Origin: Spirochaetales bacterium
GTDB taxonomy: Bacteria > Spirochaetota > Spirochaetia > DSM-27196 > Alkalispirochaetaceae
Assembly: GCA_028282545.1 (NCBI GenBank)
Contig: JANQHT010000118.1
Span: forward strand, 97,122 to 161,121
Length of the DNA: 64,000 nucleotides
Direction: 5' to 3'
A program made the position numbers and the translations under genes. This document shows positions 35,532 to 47,500 of this stretch, piece after piece. The first letter of the stretch is position 1. Each line of letters opens with the position of its first letter. The notes under the pieces were generated by a model. It worked only from the letters and a program-made list of their open reading frames with translations, was not told the DNA's origin and did no database searches.

Positions 35532-36320
35532 ATGCATCTCCGCGGAACACCGCGTCCGGTAACCGAGCTGTCACACCCCGACCGGGTGCGGGTTGTTCTT
35601 ACAGACATCGACGGTACGCTCACCGACAAGGGACGACTCGGCGCCGAGGCGTACGCCGCCATATGGCGCCTCGCGGAAGCCGGCGTGAAGGTTGTGCCCG
35701 TAACGGGCCGGCCCGCGGGCTGGTGCGACCTCATCGTCCGGCAGTGGCCGGTGGCCGGCGTGGTTGGTGAGAACGGCGCCTTTGCCATGTACCTCTCCGG
35801 CGGGGAGCGGCGCGTCCTCTACCACGCCGGTGTGGCCCAGGACGCATCGGATCGACTCGCGGAGTTACGCGATCGAGTCACCCGGGAGATCCCCGAAATC
35901 CGAATCGCCGCGGACCAGCCGTACCGTAGCTTCGACGTGGCCTTTGACTTTGCCGAAGACGAGCCGCCCCTGGGACTGGAGACGGCGCTGCGCGTGCGGG
36001 AGATCTGCCGTGAAGCGGGTGCCCGTGCGAAGATCAGTTCGATCCACGTCAACGCCTGGTTTGGTGATTACGACAAGCGCGCCATGTCCTTCGAGTTCAT
36101 ACACCGGATACTGGGGGTCGGGCCCGAGGAGGTCGCAGACACCGTGCTCTTTGTGGGTGATTCTCCCAACGACGCACCCCTCTTCGCGGCGTTTCCACAG
36201 TCGGTGGGAGTGGCCTCCGTGATGACCTACGGCGACGCGCTTGAGAGGGCCCCCGCCTATGTGACGCCCTCCGACGGTGGCGCGGGGTTCGTGGAGGTTG
36301 TGGAGGCTCTGCTTGGATAA
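35532..36320 (+). CDS. HAD-IIB family sugar-phosphatase-like protein
   Basis: 262 residues from the ATG at 35532. HAD motif I is [14 protein letters not shown], motif [13 protein letters not shown], a basic residue in the cap-proximal region ([11 protein letters not shown]), and motif [15 protein letters not shown]. The C2B-type cap (about residues 90-190) places it with sucrose-phosphate, trehalose-phosphate and mannosylglycerate-phosphate phosphatases. It overlaps the maltokinase-like gene by 8 bp, so its substrate is probably a sugar phosphate from disaccharide or compatible-solute metabolism (inference). Confidence 0.82.
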   Translation: MHLRGTPRPVTELSHPDRVRVVLTDIDGTLTDKGRLGAEAYAAIWRLAEAGVKVVPVTGRPAGWCDLIVRQWPVAGVVGENGAFAMYLSGGERRVLYHAGVAQDASDRLAELRDRVTREIPEIRIAADQPYRSFDVAFDFAEDEPPLGLETALRVREICREAGARAKISSIHVNAWFGDYDKRAMSFEFIHRILGVGPEEVADTVLFVGDSPNDAPLFAAFPQSVGVASVMTYGDALERAPAYVTPSDGGAGFVEVVEALLG

Positions 36321-37926
36321 GCCTCTCCTATCGTACCTTGAGAGCGAAGCGCTGCTTCCTTTCCTAAAACGGAGCCGCTGGTACCGGCACAAGTCATCCG
36401 TCGTGATCCGTGCATCCGTGGATGACGTGGTGCCGATTCCTACCGAAGAGACGGGCGGGGCCGCGTGGATTCTCATCGTCCGTACTGAGTTCATCTCCGG
36501 CGACAGCGCCACGTACGTCGTCCCCGTTGCGCGTATCGAGTCCGGTGACGGCCACAGGGATGCCTTGCTTGACTCGGCGGCGGTGATCTGTGCCGATCCG
36601 GCTGATCCGGCGGTGTCATACGTGGACGCCCTGTACCACGAACCGTTCCGCCGGGCTTTGCGCGACCTCATCGCGCGGGGTGATCGCGTGGAAACGGCGC
36701 GAGGCGGGATCGTTGCCCGTGCACACGCCGCCGAAGCGCAACGGCTCGAGCAGGCGCGGATCTCGGGGTCGCACGTCCTCCGGACGGAGCAATCGAACAG
36801 TTCCATCCTCTTTGGTGATAGCCTCTTCGTGAAGCTCTATCGTCACCTGGAGGAAGGGGTCAATCCGGATGTGGAACTCACGCGGCTCCTCGGTGTGGAC
36901 CGTCGGTTTGATGCAATACCGCCGTACATCGGTGACATTCACTACCGCCGGATAGGACGTCCCGCCGGCGCCCTGGCGCTCTGCATCGGATTTGTGCCGA
37001 ACCAGGGAAACGCCATGGACTGGTGGCGCCTACAGATCGATTCGTTTTTTTCCTCGATCGTGGAATCGGGCGACCGGGATGCACCGGACGGTCCGCCGTC
37101 GACGGTAGCCGGAGCTTCGATGGAGGTTCCTCCGGCGCTCGGGGGCCACCTCGGCGTGTCCTTCCTCCCGATGGTCGCCCGCCTGGGCGAGCGAACCGCC
37201 CAGCTCCATCGAGCCCTGGCCGCAGAAACGACGAACCCCGATTTTTTCGGTGAGCCCTTCACCATGGAGTATCAGCGTTCCCTGGAGGCCCGCTTCGGAA
37301 CGCTCCTGGAACGGGTCTACTCCGTGGCGAGGGATGTCCGGGAACGGGCAGAGCCGCACCTGGCGGAGCAAATCGAGACCTTTCTGGGAGAAGAAGCGAC
37401 GATCCGGTCCCGCTTTTCTGCGGTTGCGGCCGCACCGATCGATGCGCGGCGTATCCGAATTCACGGTGACTTCCATTTGGAGCAGGTCCTCGTTGCCGGA
37501 GACGACGTGGTGATAATCGACCTGGAAGGTGAACCGGCCCGAACCCTATCTGAACGGAGAGCGAAGTTTTCCCCCTTACGAGATGTTGCAGGGATGCTGC
37601 GCTCCTTTGACTACGCCGGTCACGGACGCTACCTGTCCGAACGGGGCCGGGATCCGGAGCGGGCGGCCGTGCTCGCGCCCTGGGTCGCCGCCTGGTATGG
37701 ATGGGTGAGCGCCACCTATCTGCGGGCCTACATCGAACATATCGCGGACGCGCAGCTCCTACCGCGCCACCGCACCACCCTCCAGACGCTCCTGGACGTC
37801 TATGTCCTCGAGAAAGCGGTGTACGAAATCGGGTACGAGATGAACAACCGCCCCGCCTGGGTCGAGATTCCCCTGGACGGCATCTCCTACGTCATTGGAA
37901 AGCACTCGGTCGATGGACGACAATAG
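36313..37926 (+). CDS. Maltokinase-like protein (Mak/Pep2 family)
   Basis: 537 residues from a TTG at 36313 with GGAGG six bases upstream. An in-frame ATG at 36277 has no such site. N-terminal cap domain (LLSYLESEALLPFLKRSRWY) then a protein-kinase-like fold: ATP lysine in SLFVKLYRHLE, catalytic loop RIHGDFHLEQVL, Mg ligand in VIIDLEGEPART. This matches maltokinases that make maltose-1-phosphate from trehalose-derived maltose. No treS or glgE is visible in the window, so the pathway context is incomplete and another sugar is possible. Confidence 0.83.
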   Translation: MDKPLLSYLESEALLPFLKRSRWYRHKSSVVIRASVDDVVPIPTEETGGAAWILIVRTEFISGDSATYVVPVARIESGDGHRDALLDSAAVICADPADPAVSYVDALYHEPFRRALRDLIARGDRVETARGGIVARAHAAEAQRLEQARISGSHVLRTEQSNSSILFGDSLFVKLYRHLEEGVNPDVELTRLLGVDRRFDAIPPYIGDIHYRRIGRPAGALALCIGFVPNQGNAMDWWRLQIDSFFSSIVESGDRDAPDGPPSTVAGASMEVPPALGGHLGVSFLPMVARLGERTAQLHRALAAETTNPDFFGEPFTMEYQRSLEARFGTLLERVYSVARDVRERAEPHLAEQIETFLGEEATIRSRFSAVAAAPIDARRIRIHGDFHLEQVLVAGDDVVIIDLEGEPARTLSERRAKFSPLRDVAGMLRSFDYAGHGRYLSERGRDPERAAVLAPWVAAWYGWVSATYLRAYIEHIADAQLLPRHRTTLQTLLDVYVLEKAVYEIGYEMNNRPAWVEIPLDGISYVIGKHSVDGRQ

Positions 37927-37943
37927 AGCAACGGAGGCGCACC

Positions 37944-38594
37944 GTGGAAGGACTGTTCAAACATGCCCGCGATCTTGAGACCGAGATAACGCGTTTTTTC
38001 GACTACATCTTTGAAGCGGCCCTTACCCTGGAAAGGGGCATTTCCGAGTACATCGACGGCAGAACGGACACGCTGGTTGATCGATTGGCTTCAGCCAAGG
38101 AGACGGAGCGAAAGGCGGACGAACTGCGGCGGGACATCCGGTTCAAACTCTACTCGCGAATGCTGATTCCGGAATCACGCGGGGACGTCCTGGGCCTCTT
38201 GGAATCGTCCGACTCGGTCATCGATGCCGCCAAGCGACTCCTCTCCCGCATAGAGACGGAGCGCCCCGCCTTTCGCGCAAACGCCGCAGGCGACGTTGTT
38301 CGCCTCGGTGCCGCTTCTGCAGCGGCGATGAACGGTGTTGCCAACGCGTGCCTGACGTACGTCACCAACAGGGGCGAAATCCAGGAGTACATCCACAAGG
38401 TGTACTTCTTCGAGCACGAGGCGGATGAAATCGAAGAGGCACTCAAGCGAACGATCTTCCAGGACGAAGAGATCACGCGTCTCTCGGAGCGGATGATACT
38501 CCGGGACACGGTGGGCGCCATTGCGGAGATCTCGGACATCGCGCAGGAGGTGGTGGAGCGCGTTTCGGTGGCCGCGATTAAGCGGTCGATATAG
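37944..38594 (+). CDS. DUF47 family PhoU-like protein
   Basis: 216 residues from a GTG with GGAGG six bases upstream. An all-helical protein with acidic metal-binding motifs on two three-helix bundles (SAKETERKADELRRDI; FFEHEADEIEEALKRTIF), as in PhoU/DUF47. It ends 9 bp before a PiT transporter gene, the standard pairing in which the DUF47 protein regulates low-affinity phosphate transport. Confidence 0.9.
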   Translation: MEGLFKHARDLETEITRFFDYIFEAALTLERGISEYIDGRTDTLVDRLASAKETERKADELRRDIRFKLYSRMLIPESRGDVLGLLESSDSVIDAAKRLLSRIETERPAFRANAAGDVVRLGAASAAAMNGVANACLTYVTNRGEIQEYIHKVYFFEHEADEIEEALKRTIFQDEEITRLSERMILRDTVGAIAEISDIAQEVVERVSVAAIKRSI

Positions 38595-38603
38595 TACGTC
38601 GCG

Positions 38604-39641
38604 ATGCAGATGGCGATCTTCCTTTCCAGCGGACTCTTTCTCGGGTGGTCGCTGGGTGCCAACGACGCGGCAAACGTCTTTGGTACCGCGGTTGGTACGC
38701 GCATGATCTCATTTCGTCTCGCGGCGGCGATCGCAAGCGTCGCCGTTATTGTCGGCGCCGTGTCGGGCGGTTCCGGCGGAACGGAGACGCTCGGGAAGCT
38801 CGGTTCCGTTGGAACCATGCCGGGAGCGTTCACCGTTGCCCTCGCCGCGGCCTTTACCGTCTTCTGGATGACTCGCATCGGGCTTCCCGTCTCAACGTCA
38901 CAGGCGATCGTGGGTGCGATCATCGGGTGGAACTTCTACGCCGGTTTGCCCACCGATACAGATACCCTGACGCGGATCGTATCCACATGGGTCCTCTGTC
39001 CCGTCCTATCGGCGCTTTTCGCCGTACTGTTTTTTTTCGCGGTGCGCGGCTTGCTGCGCGTCGTTCGTGTCGGAATCTTTCGGCAGGACGCGTACACGCG
39101 GTTTGCCCTGGCCGCGGCGGGCGCCTTTGGCGCCTACAGCCTCGGTGCGAACAACATCGCCAACGTGATGGGCGTCTTCGCGCAGGTTCCCGTTTTCGAG
39201 CCGGCTGCGTTCTTCGGCGTGACGGTGGGCAATACGGTGCAGCTTTTTGCGCTCGGCGGCGTCGCCATCGCGGTGGGAATCGTGACCTACTCGAAACGTG
39301 TGATGGAAACGGTGGGGGCGGGTATCTTCCGGCTCTCACCGGTCACCGCCTTCGTGGTGGTCATGGCGAGTTCCACGGTGCTCTTCCTCTTCGCGGCGGA
39401 GGGCCTCAACGAGTGGCTCACCACGCGAAGTCTTCCGGCCCTGCCGCTCGTGCCGGTTTCGAGCTCCCAGGCGGTTGTGGGAGCGGTGACGGGCATTGGA
39501 ATCGTGAAGGGCGGGCGAAACATCCGTTACGCGCGCCTCCTCAAGATCGCCTCCGGATGGGGCTCAACCCCCGTTGCGGCCGGAGTGATCACCTTTATCC
39601 TGCTCTTCTTCGTGGAAAATCTCTTTCTACTGCCGGTCTGA
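38604..39641 (+). CDS. PiT family inorganic phosphate transporter
   Basis: 345 residues, about ten membrane segments. The two duplicated PiT signatures are present: LGANDAANVFGT near residue 18 and LGANNIANVMGVF near 180, each with conserved GAN-D/N-AN. Uptake is of metal-phosphate or phosphate with H+ or Na+. Co-transcribed with the DUF47 gene. It faces glpK tail to tail across a region with a long perfect inverted repeat. Confidence 0.93.
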   Translation: MQMAIFLSSGLFLGWSLGANDAANVFGTAVGTRMISFRLAAAIASVAVIVGAVSGGSGGTETLGKLGSVGTMPGAFTVALAAAFTVFWMTRIGLPVSTSQAIVGAIIGWNFYAGLPTDTDTLTRIVSTWVLCPVLSALFAVLFFFAVRGLLRVVRVGIFRQDAYTRFALAAAGAFGAYSLGANNIANVMGVFAQVPVFEPAAFFGVTVGNTVQLFALGGVAIAVGIVTYSKRVMETVGAGIFRLSPVTAFVVVMASSTVLFLFAAEGLNEWLTTRSLPALPLVPVSSSQAVVGAVTGIGIVKGGRNIRYARLLKIASGWGSTPVAAGVITFILLFFVENLFLLPV

Positions 39642-39673
39642 CCAGCAGTGCTCATTATGCCTGCCCCCGGAAC

Positions 39674-39725
39674 GAAGAACAAAACGCTTGGCTTCGCTGC
39701 GCTGCAGAGACGCGTTTTGTTCTTC
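39674..39725. repeat. 14-bp perfect inverted repeat between convergent pit and glpK
   Basis: GAAGAACAAAACGC (39674-39687) and GCGTTTTGTTCTTC (39712-39725) enclose 24 bases. No U-tract follows the stem directly, though the arms are AT-rich. It may work as a two-way terminator between convergent genes or be a small palindromic element. Confidence 0.7.
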
Positions 39726-39756
39726 TTTCACGTCCAACATTGAGAATTGTTTGGGT

Positions 39757-41659
<1,903 letters not shown>

Positions 41660-41663
<4 letters not shown>

Positions 41664-42934
41664 ACGATTTCTACCTGGTACTCTTCGTTTTTGTCGCCCC
41701 GCAGTTGGTCCAGGTGTCGCGCGGAGAGCGTTTTGACGATCATCTCCGAGGGGCGCGCGTAGCGCTCCCTGAACTCGGTGACCGTTTCATCGTCCGCGGT
41801 GAAGCGGAGCCGGACCGAAACGTCAATCGTGGCGTTGGGCCGGAGCATGATAGTGGGCCGCGAGTCGTCGTCGCCGATCTCGATCTCCTGGGGCAGGATG
41901 CTCCCGACATTGGAGCCGGGAACGAGTCGGACCCGCCGGCGCCGTTTCTCCGGCGCGGTGCCCCGGGCGTAGGCGGCCGCGTTCGCACCGGCGGCCGTGC
42001 CTGCAATGCTCACATAATCCACGAGGTCATAGATGCCGGTGACGTTGCCGGCGGCGAAGATCCCCGGTACGGAGGTAGCCATGGACGAATCGATACGCGG
42101 ACCCCGAGTATGATCGTCCAGGACAACGCCCGCCTGGGAGGAGAGTTCGTTCTCCGGGATAAGACCAACCGACAGGACGAGCGTATCGCAGTCGATCGAA
42201 CGTTCCGTTCCCGCGATGGGGCGAAAGCGTTCGTCCACCTGGATCGTTTCGATCCCTTCCACACGGCGTTTGCCCTTGATCTTCTTCACGGTGGTACTCA
42301 GGTGCAGGGGGATGTCGTAGTCCTGCAGGCACTGCACGTAGTTCCGACGGAGGCCGGTGAGGTGGGGCATCAGCTCCAGGACACTCAGAACGGTAGCGCC
42401 CTCTATGGTGAGGCGTCGGGCCATGATCATTCCGATATCGCCGCTCCCGAGCACAACCACACGGCGACCCGGCATGTATCCCTCGATGTTCACCAGGCGC
42501 TGTACCGTCCCGGCGGTGAAGATTCCCGCAGCGCGTGTCCCCGGGAGGCGGATCTGCGCTCGCGTACGTTCCCGGCACCCCATGGCCATGACAATTGACT
42601 TGGGCTTGAAGTGCAGGTACCCCTCGTCGTCGTTGATGGCGAAGACATCGCGGCCGCCTGTCACATCGAGGACCATTGTGTTGAGCTTGATCTCGACGGG
42701 GAGCGCGCGCACTTTCTGCTCGTACCTGTACGCGTACTCCGGGCCGGGCAGGTCGCGTCCGAAGTTGATCGCGCCGAAGCCGTTGTGGATACACTGGGGC
42801 AGGATGCCGCCCAACTGATCGTTGCGCTCGAGGATCAAGACACGCGCTCCCTCCCGGGCCGCGGCGATCGCCGCGGCCATTCCCGCCGGGCCGCCACCGA
42901 TGACGGCCACATCGTAATCGCCGTTGACACGCAT
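41660..42934 (-). CDS. FAD-dependent pyridine-nucleotide-disulphide oxidoreductase of the glp operon
   Basis: 424 residues. FAD-binding GGGPAGMAAAIAAAREG at the N-terminus, a second GxGxxG dinucleotide site (VLGSGDIGMIMARRL) near residue 160, and a C-terminal FAD motif (GIFAAGNVTGIYDLVDYV). The redox-active CxxC of thioredoxin-reductase-like enzymes is absent; only an isolated QCIHNGFG occurs. It shares one base with the glpA stop and four with DUF1667. Likely passes electrons from the glycerol-3-phosphate dehydrogenase to a carrier. Confidence 0.88.
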
Positions 42935-44406
42935 CAGACCGCCTCCTTTGTGCGCCGGTAGAGAAACTCAGATCCCGGACCCTTTTTCGTGACCTCCTCC
43001 ATGGGAATACCAAGCTCCCTGGAGAGGATTTCCATCGTTCGCGGGTAGTCGAAGCCGCCCTGGCAGCGTCCCGTCCCGAGCCACGTTCTCCGTTTGATCG
43101 CGTCGTAGGTCCGGGCGGGGATGGGGCGGTGAATCGCCTCGACGATTTCCGCCTCCGTCACGTTTTCGCAGCGACAGACGATCCGTCCGTAGGCGGGGTC
43201 CTCCGCGACGCGTGCCGCTCGTTCCTCGTGGGAAAGCGCCGCGAAGCGGGCGGGGCGCGCACGCCGTCCGTCCCAGCTTTCCTTTTCCTCGAGCGATAGG
43301 CCGCCCTCGGCGAGGAGTTTCACGACCAGCTCGGCGATCGCGGGTGACGAGGCGTACCCCGGCGATTCGATACCGGCCACGTTGATGAGCCCCGGCACCT
43401 CATCTGACCGCTCGATGAGGAAGTCCCGGTGACGGCCGTCCGGTTTGTAGTTGCCGGTGGCCCGCAGGCCGGCAAAGGCGGCGATGAGATCGCTTGCCGA
43501 CACGGAGGGTACCAAGCGTTGGGCGCCGGCCAGGATCTGAAGCATGCCCGCTTCGGTGACCGACTGGTCCTCCTTGTCATCTACCTCTTCCGAGTTCGGT
43601 CCGATAATCGAGTTTCCGTGGGTGGTGGTCGTGACCAGGATTCCTTTGCCCAGTTCGTCCGGCATGGGGAAGATCACGTTGTCAACGGTGAAACGCGTGG
43701 GATCGAACACGAAGTACTCGCCCCGGCGGGCGGTGATCGCAAACTCCGGGTGAACCCCAAAGAGGTGCATCACGTCGTCCGCGAAGACGCCGGCGGCGTT
43801 GACGACCCATTGCGCACGGATTGGACCATTGCCGGTGTCTATTCCCGCCACGCGGCCCCGTTCAATCAGCGCCCCCGTGAATTCGTGTTCAAAGAGGAAC
43901 GCCACCCCGTTGGCGGCCGCGTTTTCAGCGGGACCGAGCACGCCCTGGAACGGGTCCACTACCATTGCCGAGGGCGTCCAGAGGGCGCCCACCGTGTCCG
44001 GCCGGATTCGCGGCTCCCGGGCGCGGACCTCGTCGGCCTCGAGGATTGCCGCGTCTGTAACGCCGTTTGCGTGCGCCCGATGGAGGAGTTCCTCCAGAGC
44101 CGATTCCTGCCCCTCCCGGGCGACTACGAGCGCTCCGGTGCTCCGGAGCGGAACGTCGAGCTCTTCGGCTACCGTTCGCCAGAGCGCGTTCCCGCGGACG
44201 TTGAGCCGCGCCTTTGCCGTTCCCGGATAGGGGTCGTGACCGGAGTGGATGATGGCGCTGTTTGACGAGCTGCTGCCGGCACCGACATCGCTCTCCTTGT
44301 CCACGACTGCTACCGCCAGCCGGTACCGTGACAGTTCGCGGGCTATCATGGAGCCGACCACACCGGCTCCGATGATGACCACGTCATAGTGCGATTGAGT
44401 TGGCAC
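42934..44406 (-). CDS. glpA: Anaerobic-type glycerol-3-phosphate dehydrogenase, FAD subunit with BFD-like domain
   Basis: 490 residues; oxidises sn-glycerol-3-phosphate to dihydroxyacetone phosphate. DAO-type FAD site VVIIGAGVVGSMIARELS, HSGHDPYPGTAKA, and a conserved RGEYFVFD. The C-terminal BFD-like domain has CRCENVTEAEI and TGRCQGGFD. The fourth cysteine expected at the end of CQGxxC is Asp here, so the [2Fe-2S] site keeps three cysteines. First gene of a four-gene overlapping operon. Other possible name: GlpO-like oxidase; the partner genes favour the dehydrogenase. Confidence 0.88.
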   Translation of the reverse strand: MPTQSHYDVVIIGAGVVGSMIARELSRYRLAVAVVDKESDVGAGSSSSNSAIIHSGHDPYPGTAKARLNVRGNALWRTVAEELDVPLRSTGALVVAREGQESALEELLHRAHANGVTDAAILEADEVRAREPRIRPDTVGALWTPSAMVVDPFQGVLGPAENAAANGVAFLFEHEFTGALIERGRVAGIDTGNGPIRAQWVVNAAGVFADDVMHLFGVHPEFAITARRGEYFVFDPTRFTVDNVIFPMPDELGKGILVTTTTHGNSIIGPNSEEVDDKEDQSVTEAGMLQILAGAQRLVPSVSASDLIAAFAGLRATGNYKPDGRHRDFLIERSDEVPGLINVAGIESPGYASSPAIAELVVKLLAEGGLSLEEKESWDGRRARPARFAALSHEERAARVAEDPAYGRIVCRCENVTEAEIVEAIHRPIPARTYDAIKRRTWLGTGRCQGGFDYPRTMEILSRELGIPMEEVTKKGPGSEFLYRRTKEAV

Positions 44407-44434
44407 ATCTGCCTCCCGTGGGGATTATGAATCC

Positions 44435-44479
44435 ACCATAGCAGGTGATGTTACAAATGTCAAAGGAAAATGTTACAAA
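44435..44479 (-). promoter_or_regulatory. glp operon promoter with paired direct repeats
   Basis: Minus strand TTGACA (44458-44463), 17-base spacer, TATGGT (44435-44440), about 30 bp before the glpA start. ATGTTACAAA occurs at 44448-44457 and again at 44470-44479, a 22-bp period (two helical turns) flanking the -35 box. This fits binding by a dimeric regulator on one face; no regulator gene is adjacent. Confidence 0.6.
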
Positions 44480-44540
44480 AGTTCATTGCGCGCCGGGAGC
44501 AATCCTGACCGTGCCCGGCGCGCCGCGTCTCCTACGTTCG

Positions 44541-47500
44541 TTACAGACCGTCCGGGTGTACCACCACCACGTGTCCGTTCTCGAGTCCTAGAACGATTCG
44601 CTCGTTCATCTCAACCGCCGCAGCAGAGGCCCGGGCGGGTAACCGTAGGGTCTCCCGGGCGCGCCCGGTGGATGCGTCCGCCGCCATGAGCATTCCGTTG
44701 ACCGCGCCGTAGTAGAGCACGCCGTTTACCACGACCGGGGCCGTCGATGCGTCGGCAATTGGCGCAAAGACGGGAGCACCCGTCGCAAGCGACCGCGCCT
44801 CGATCTGGTTGCGCGTGAAGAAGAAGACCGTGTCTCCGGCTATGACGGGATCCACGAATATGGCCGAACCGGACGCGAGGGAATCCTCCCACAGGAGCGA
44901 ACCGTTTACAGCATCCACAGCTACGATCGTTCCTCGCCTGCCTGCCATTACGACGGTGGAACCGTTGACTGCCGGCGCGTGGGCGACGGGCTGGTTCATG
45001 CCCGTTACCACGGCGGCCGTCTGTGTTCCCGATGGGAGGTCAACGACTCGAACGGTTCCCTGCAGATCGGCCAGAACCGCGGCATTTCCGACCACTGCCG
45101 GGGTCATCTTTGATCCGCCGTCAATCTGGATAAAGCGGCCCGTATCGCCACCGGAGCCATCCAGGACCGCGAGTCCTCCGTCCGTCGGGAGCAGAAGGTT
45201 TCCGTTCCACCCCACCGCGCGCCGGCCGAAGAGGTGCGCTTCCTGGCCTCCCAAGGCACGTCGACCGGAAACGCGGCCGTTTCCATCCACGACGACCAGT
45301 TCAGCTGAACCGGTAAAGACCACGTTGCCGCCGATGACCGTGGGACGTGAGTTTTCGTTGCCGCCGTTGTCCGTACGAACTTCCCACAAGCGGCGCCCGT
45401 CCAGTGAATGGGCGCGCACCGCTCCGGCTGCGTCGCTGGAGAAGATCGCATCGCCATCGGTGGCGATCCGGCGAATGATGCGCTGCGTTCCCACCGATAT
45501 GTCCGCTTCAATCGGTTGTGGTTCGAGCCGAATTGATCGGTTTACCCGTTCCGATGAGACGCGGATCCGCTCGGTTGTGGTCGCATATCCGGGACGCGCT
45601 ACCGTTACGGTGATCTGGTCGCCCAGCGGTACGGCCCGTGTGATCGATCCCAGCCCCGCCGGGGACCCGTTGATCTCGATCCGTGAGTCAGAGGGCTGGG
45701 TCGTAATCGCCACCTCTGCCTGCTGCCGCTCCAGGGAGACACGGACCGTGTTGTCTCCCTCCTCGATCGTCACCGTTCGTGTTTGTGAAACGTAGTTCTG
45801 TTGCCGAACCTCGACGTCGAGCGTCTGACCGGCGGGAAAGTCCTGGAGGACGCTACCCGTTCCAGCGACGACGCCGTTAATCAGGATCTCCGCAGATCCC
45901 GGGGTTGCGTTCACGCGGAGCGAACCGATGTCCTGCGCCAGCGTATAGGAGACCTGGTTGGCACCCTCCTGGATCGTTACGGGAATCGTCAGAGGCGCGA
46001 ATCCGGCCTTACGGAGTTCAACCTGCAGGGTGGTACCGCTCGGGTATTCACGTTCAAAAGCGCCCGTCCCGACACGGGACCCGTCGATCACGATCTCCGC
46101 GTCGCTTGGCTGAACGTCCACGGTGAGCGTTCCCATGATCCGTTCCAGTGTGAACGAGAGCGGTTCGTTCTCCTCTTCCACGGTGATGGAACTCTCCTGC
46201 GGGTAGTAGCCCTGGAGCGCGACCGCGAGTTCCACCTCCGTACCGACGACGAATTCCCGTGCCGCCGATCCGAATCCGACCTCTTCACCGTTCATGAATA
46301 TCGCGGCGTTCCCGGGAGCGGCCACGACCTCGAGCGGGCGAATCGCCGGGTTCATCGTGAGCGCCACCGGTTGCATGCCCTCTTCAACTTGTACGATCGT
46401 CTCGTCCGGATCAAAACCGTACCGTTCCACGCGGATTCCCAGTTCGGTGCCGAGCGGGTAGGAGGTGTCGAAGGAACCGACACCGACCTCTTCACCGTTC
46501 ACCGTGATGGCCGCGTCATCAGGTTCGACGGTAATCGTTACAGGGACGAGAATTCGTTCAAGCGAGAATTCCACCTGGTTGGCGTTGCGTCCCGCCGCGA
46601 CTGTAAGTACTTGCTCCACCGAGCGGTAGCCGTCGAGTTCGGCTCGAATCAGGATCTCAGCGCCCACTTCGAACTCTTCCCGGATGCGGCGCGTACCGAC
46701 CTCTTCGCCGTTGACGAAGATCGTTGCGTCCGACGGCTCCACGTCGATCTGGACGCGGCTCTGAACCGGCTCGGGCCGGGGAATCTCCGGAAGCTTGACG
46801 GAGTACGAACGTCCTCGCGCCTCCTGTACTTCCACTCTCAGGTCCTTGGAAACGTGGCCGTCTTTCGTAAACGAAAATTCCAGAACCTCGCCCTGTAGGA
46901 ATATTCCCTGGAATCGACCTCGGCCGAGTTCGCGTCCGTCCAGGGATATCAACGCGTCCGCCGGTTCAACTTCAAGTACGATCGGGATGAGGGGCGGCGG
47001 TTCCGGCTCTGTCTCCGCATCTTCTTCGGCGCGCTGCGGTATGTGGATTACGCGGATCTCGTCGATCTGTTCCAGTTCCTGCCGTGACGCTTCGGAGATC
47101 TCCCGGGCGGGAGCCACGGCGACCTCCGTTGCCTGCCGCGTCGTCTGCCGGGCAACCTCCACCAGTTCGGCGATATCCTCGTCCGCGAGCAACCCCGCGA
47201 CTTCCTCGTCCGTTAGTTCCGGTTCAATCTCCGCTTCCGCGGTACCTTCCTCGGTTGCCTCGGGTTCGGGCTCCGGAGACTCCTCGGCTATTTGCACGAT
47301 CCGTTCCTCAACCTGACGAACGACTTCGACCGTCTGTGCCACAGCTTCCTCGTTCACCAGGAGTTCCTGGTTCGCCTCAACCACCGGCGCGCTTTCCTCG
47401 ATCGCTTTTGCCGCGACGCGAGCGGCCGCGTTGGCTCGTGCCGAGGTTCCCGCCTTTTCCTGGAGCCGCTGCGGATCTGCAGTAGCGGGTAGTACCCCGA

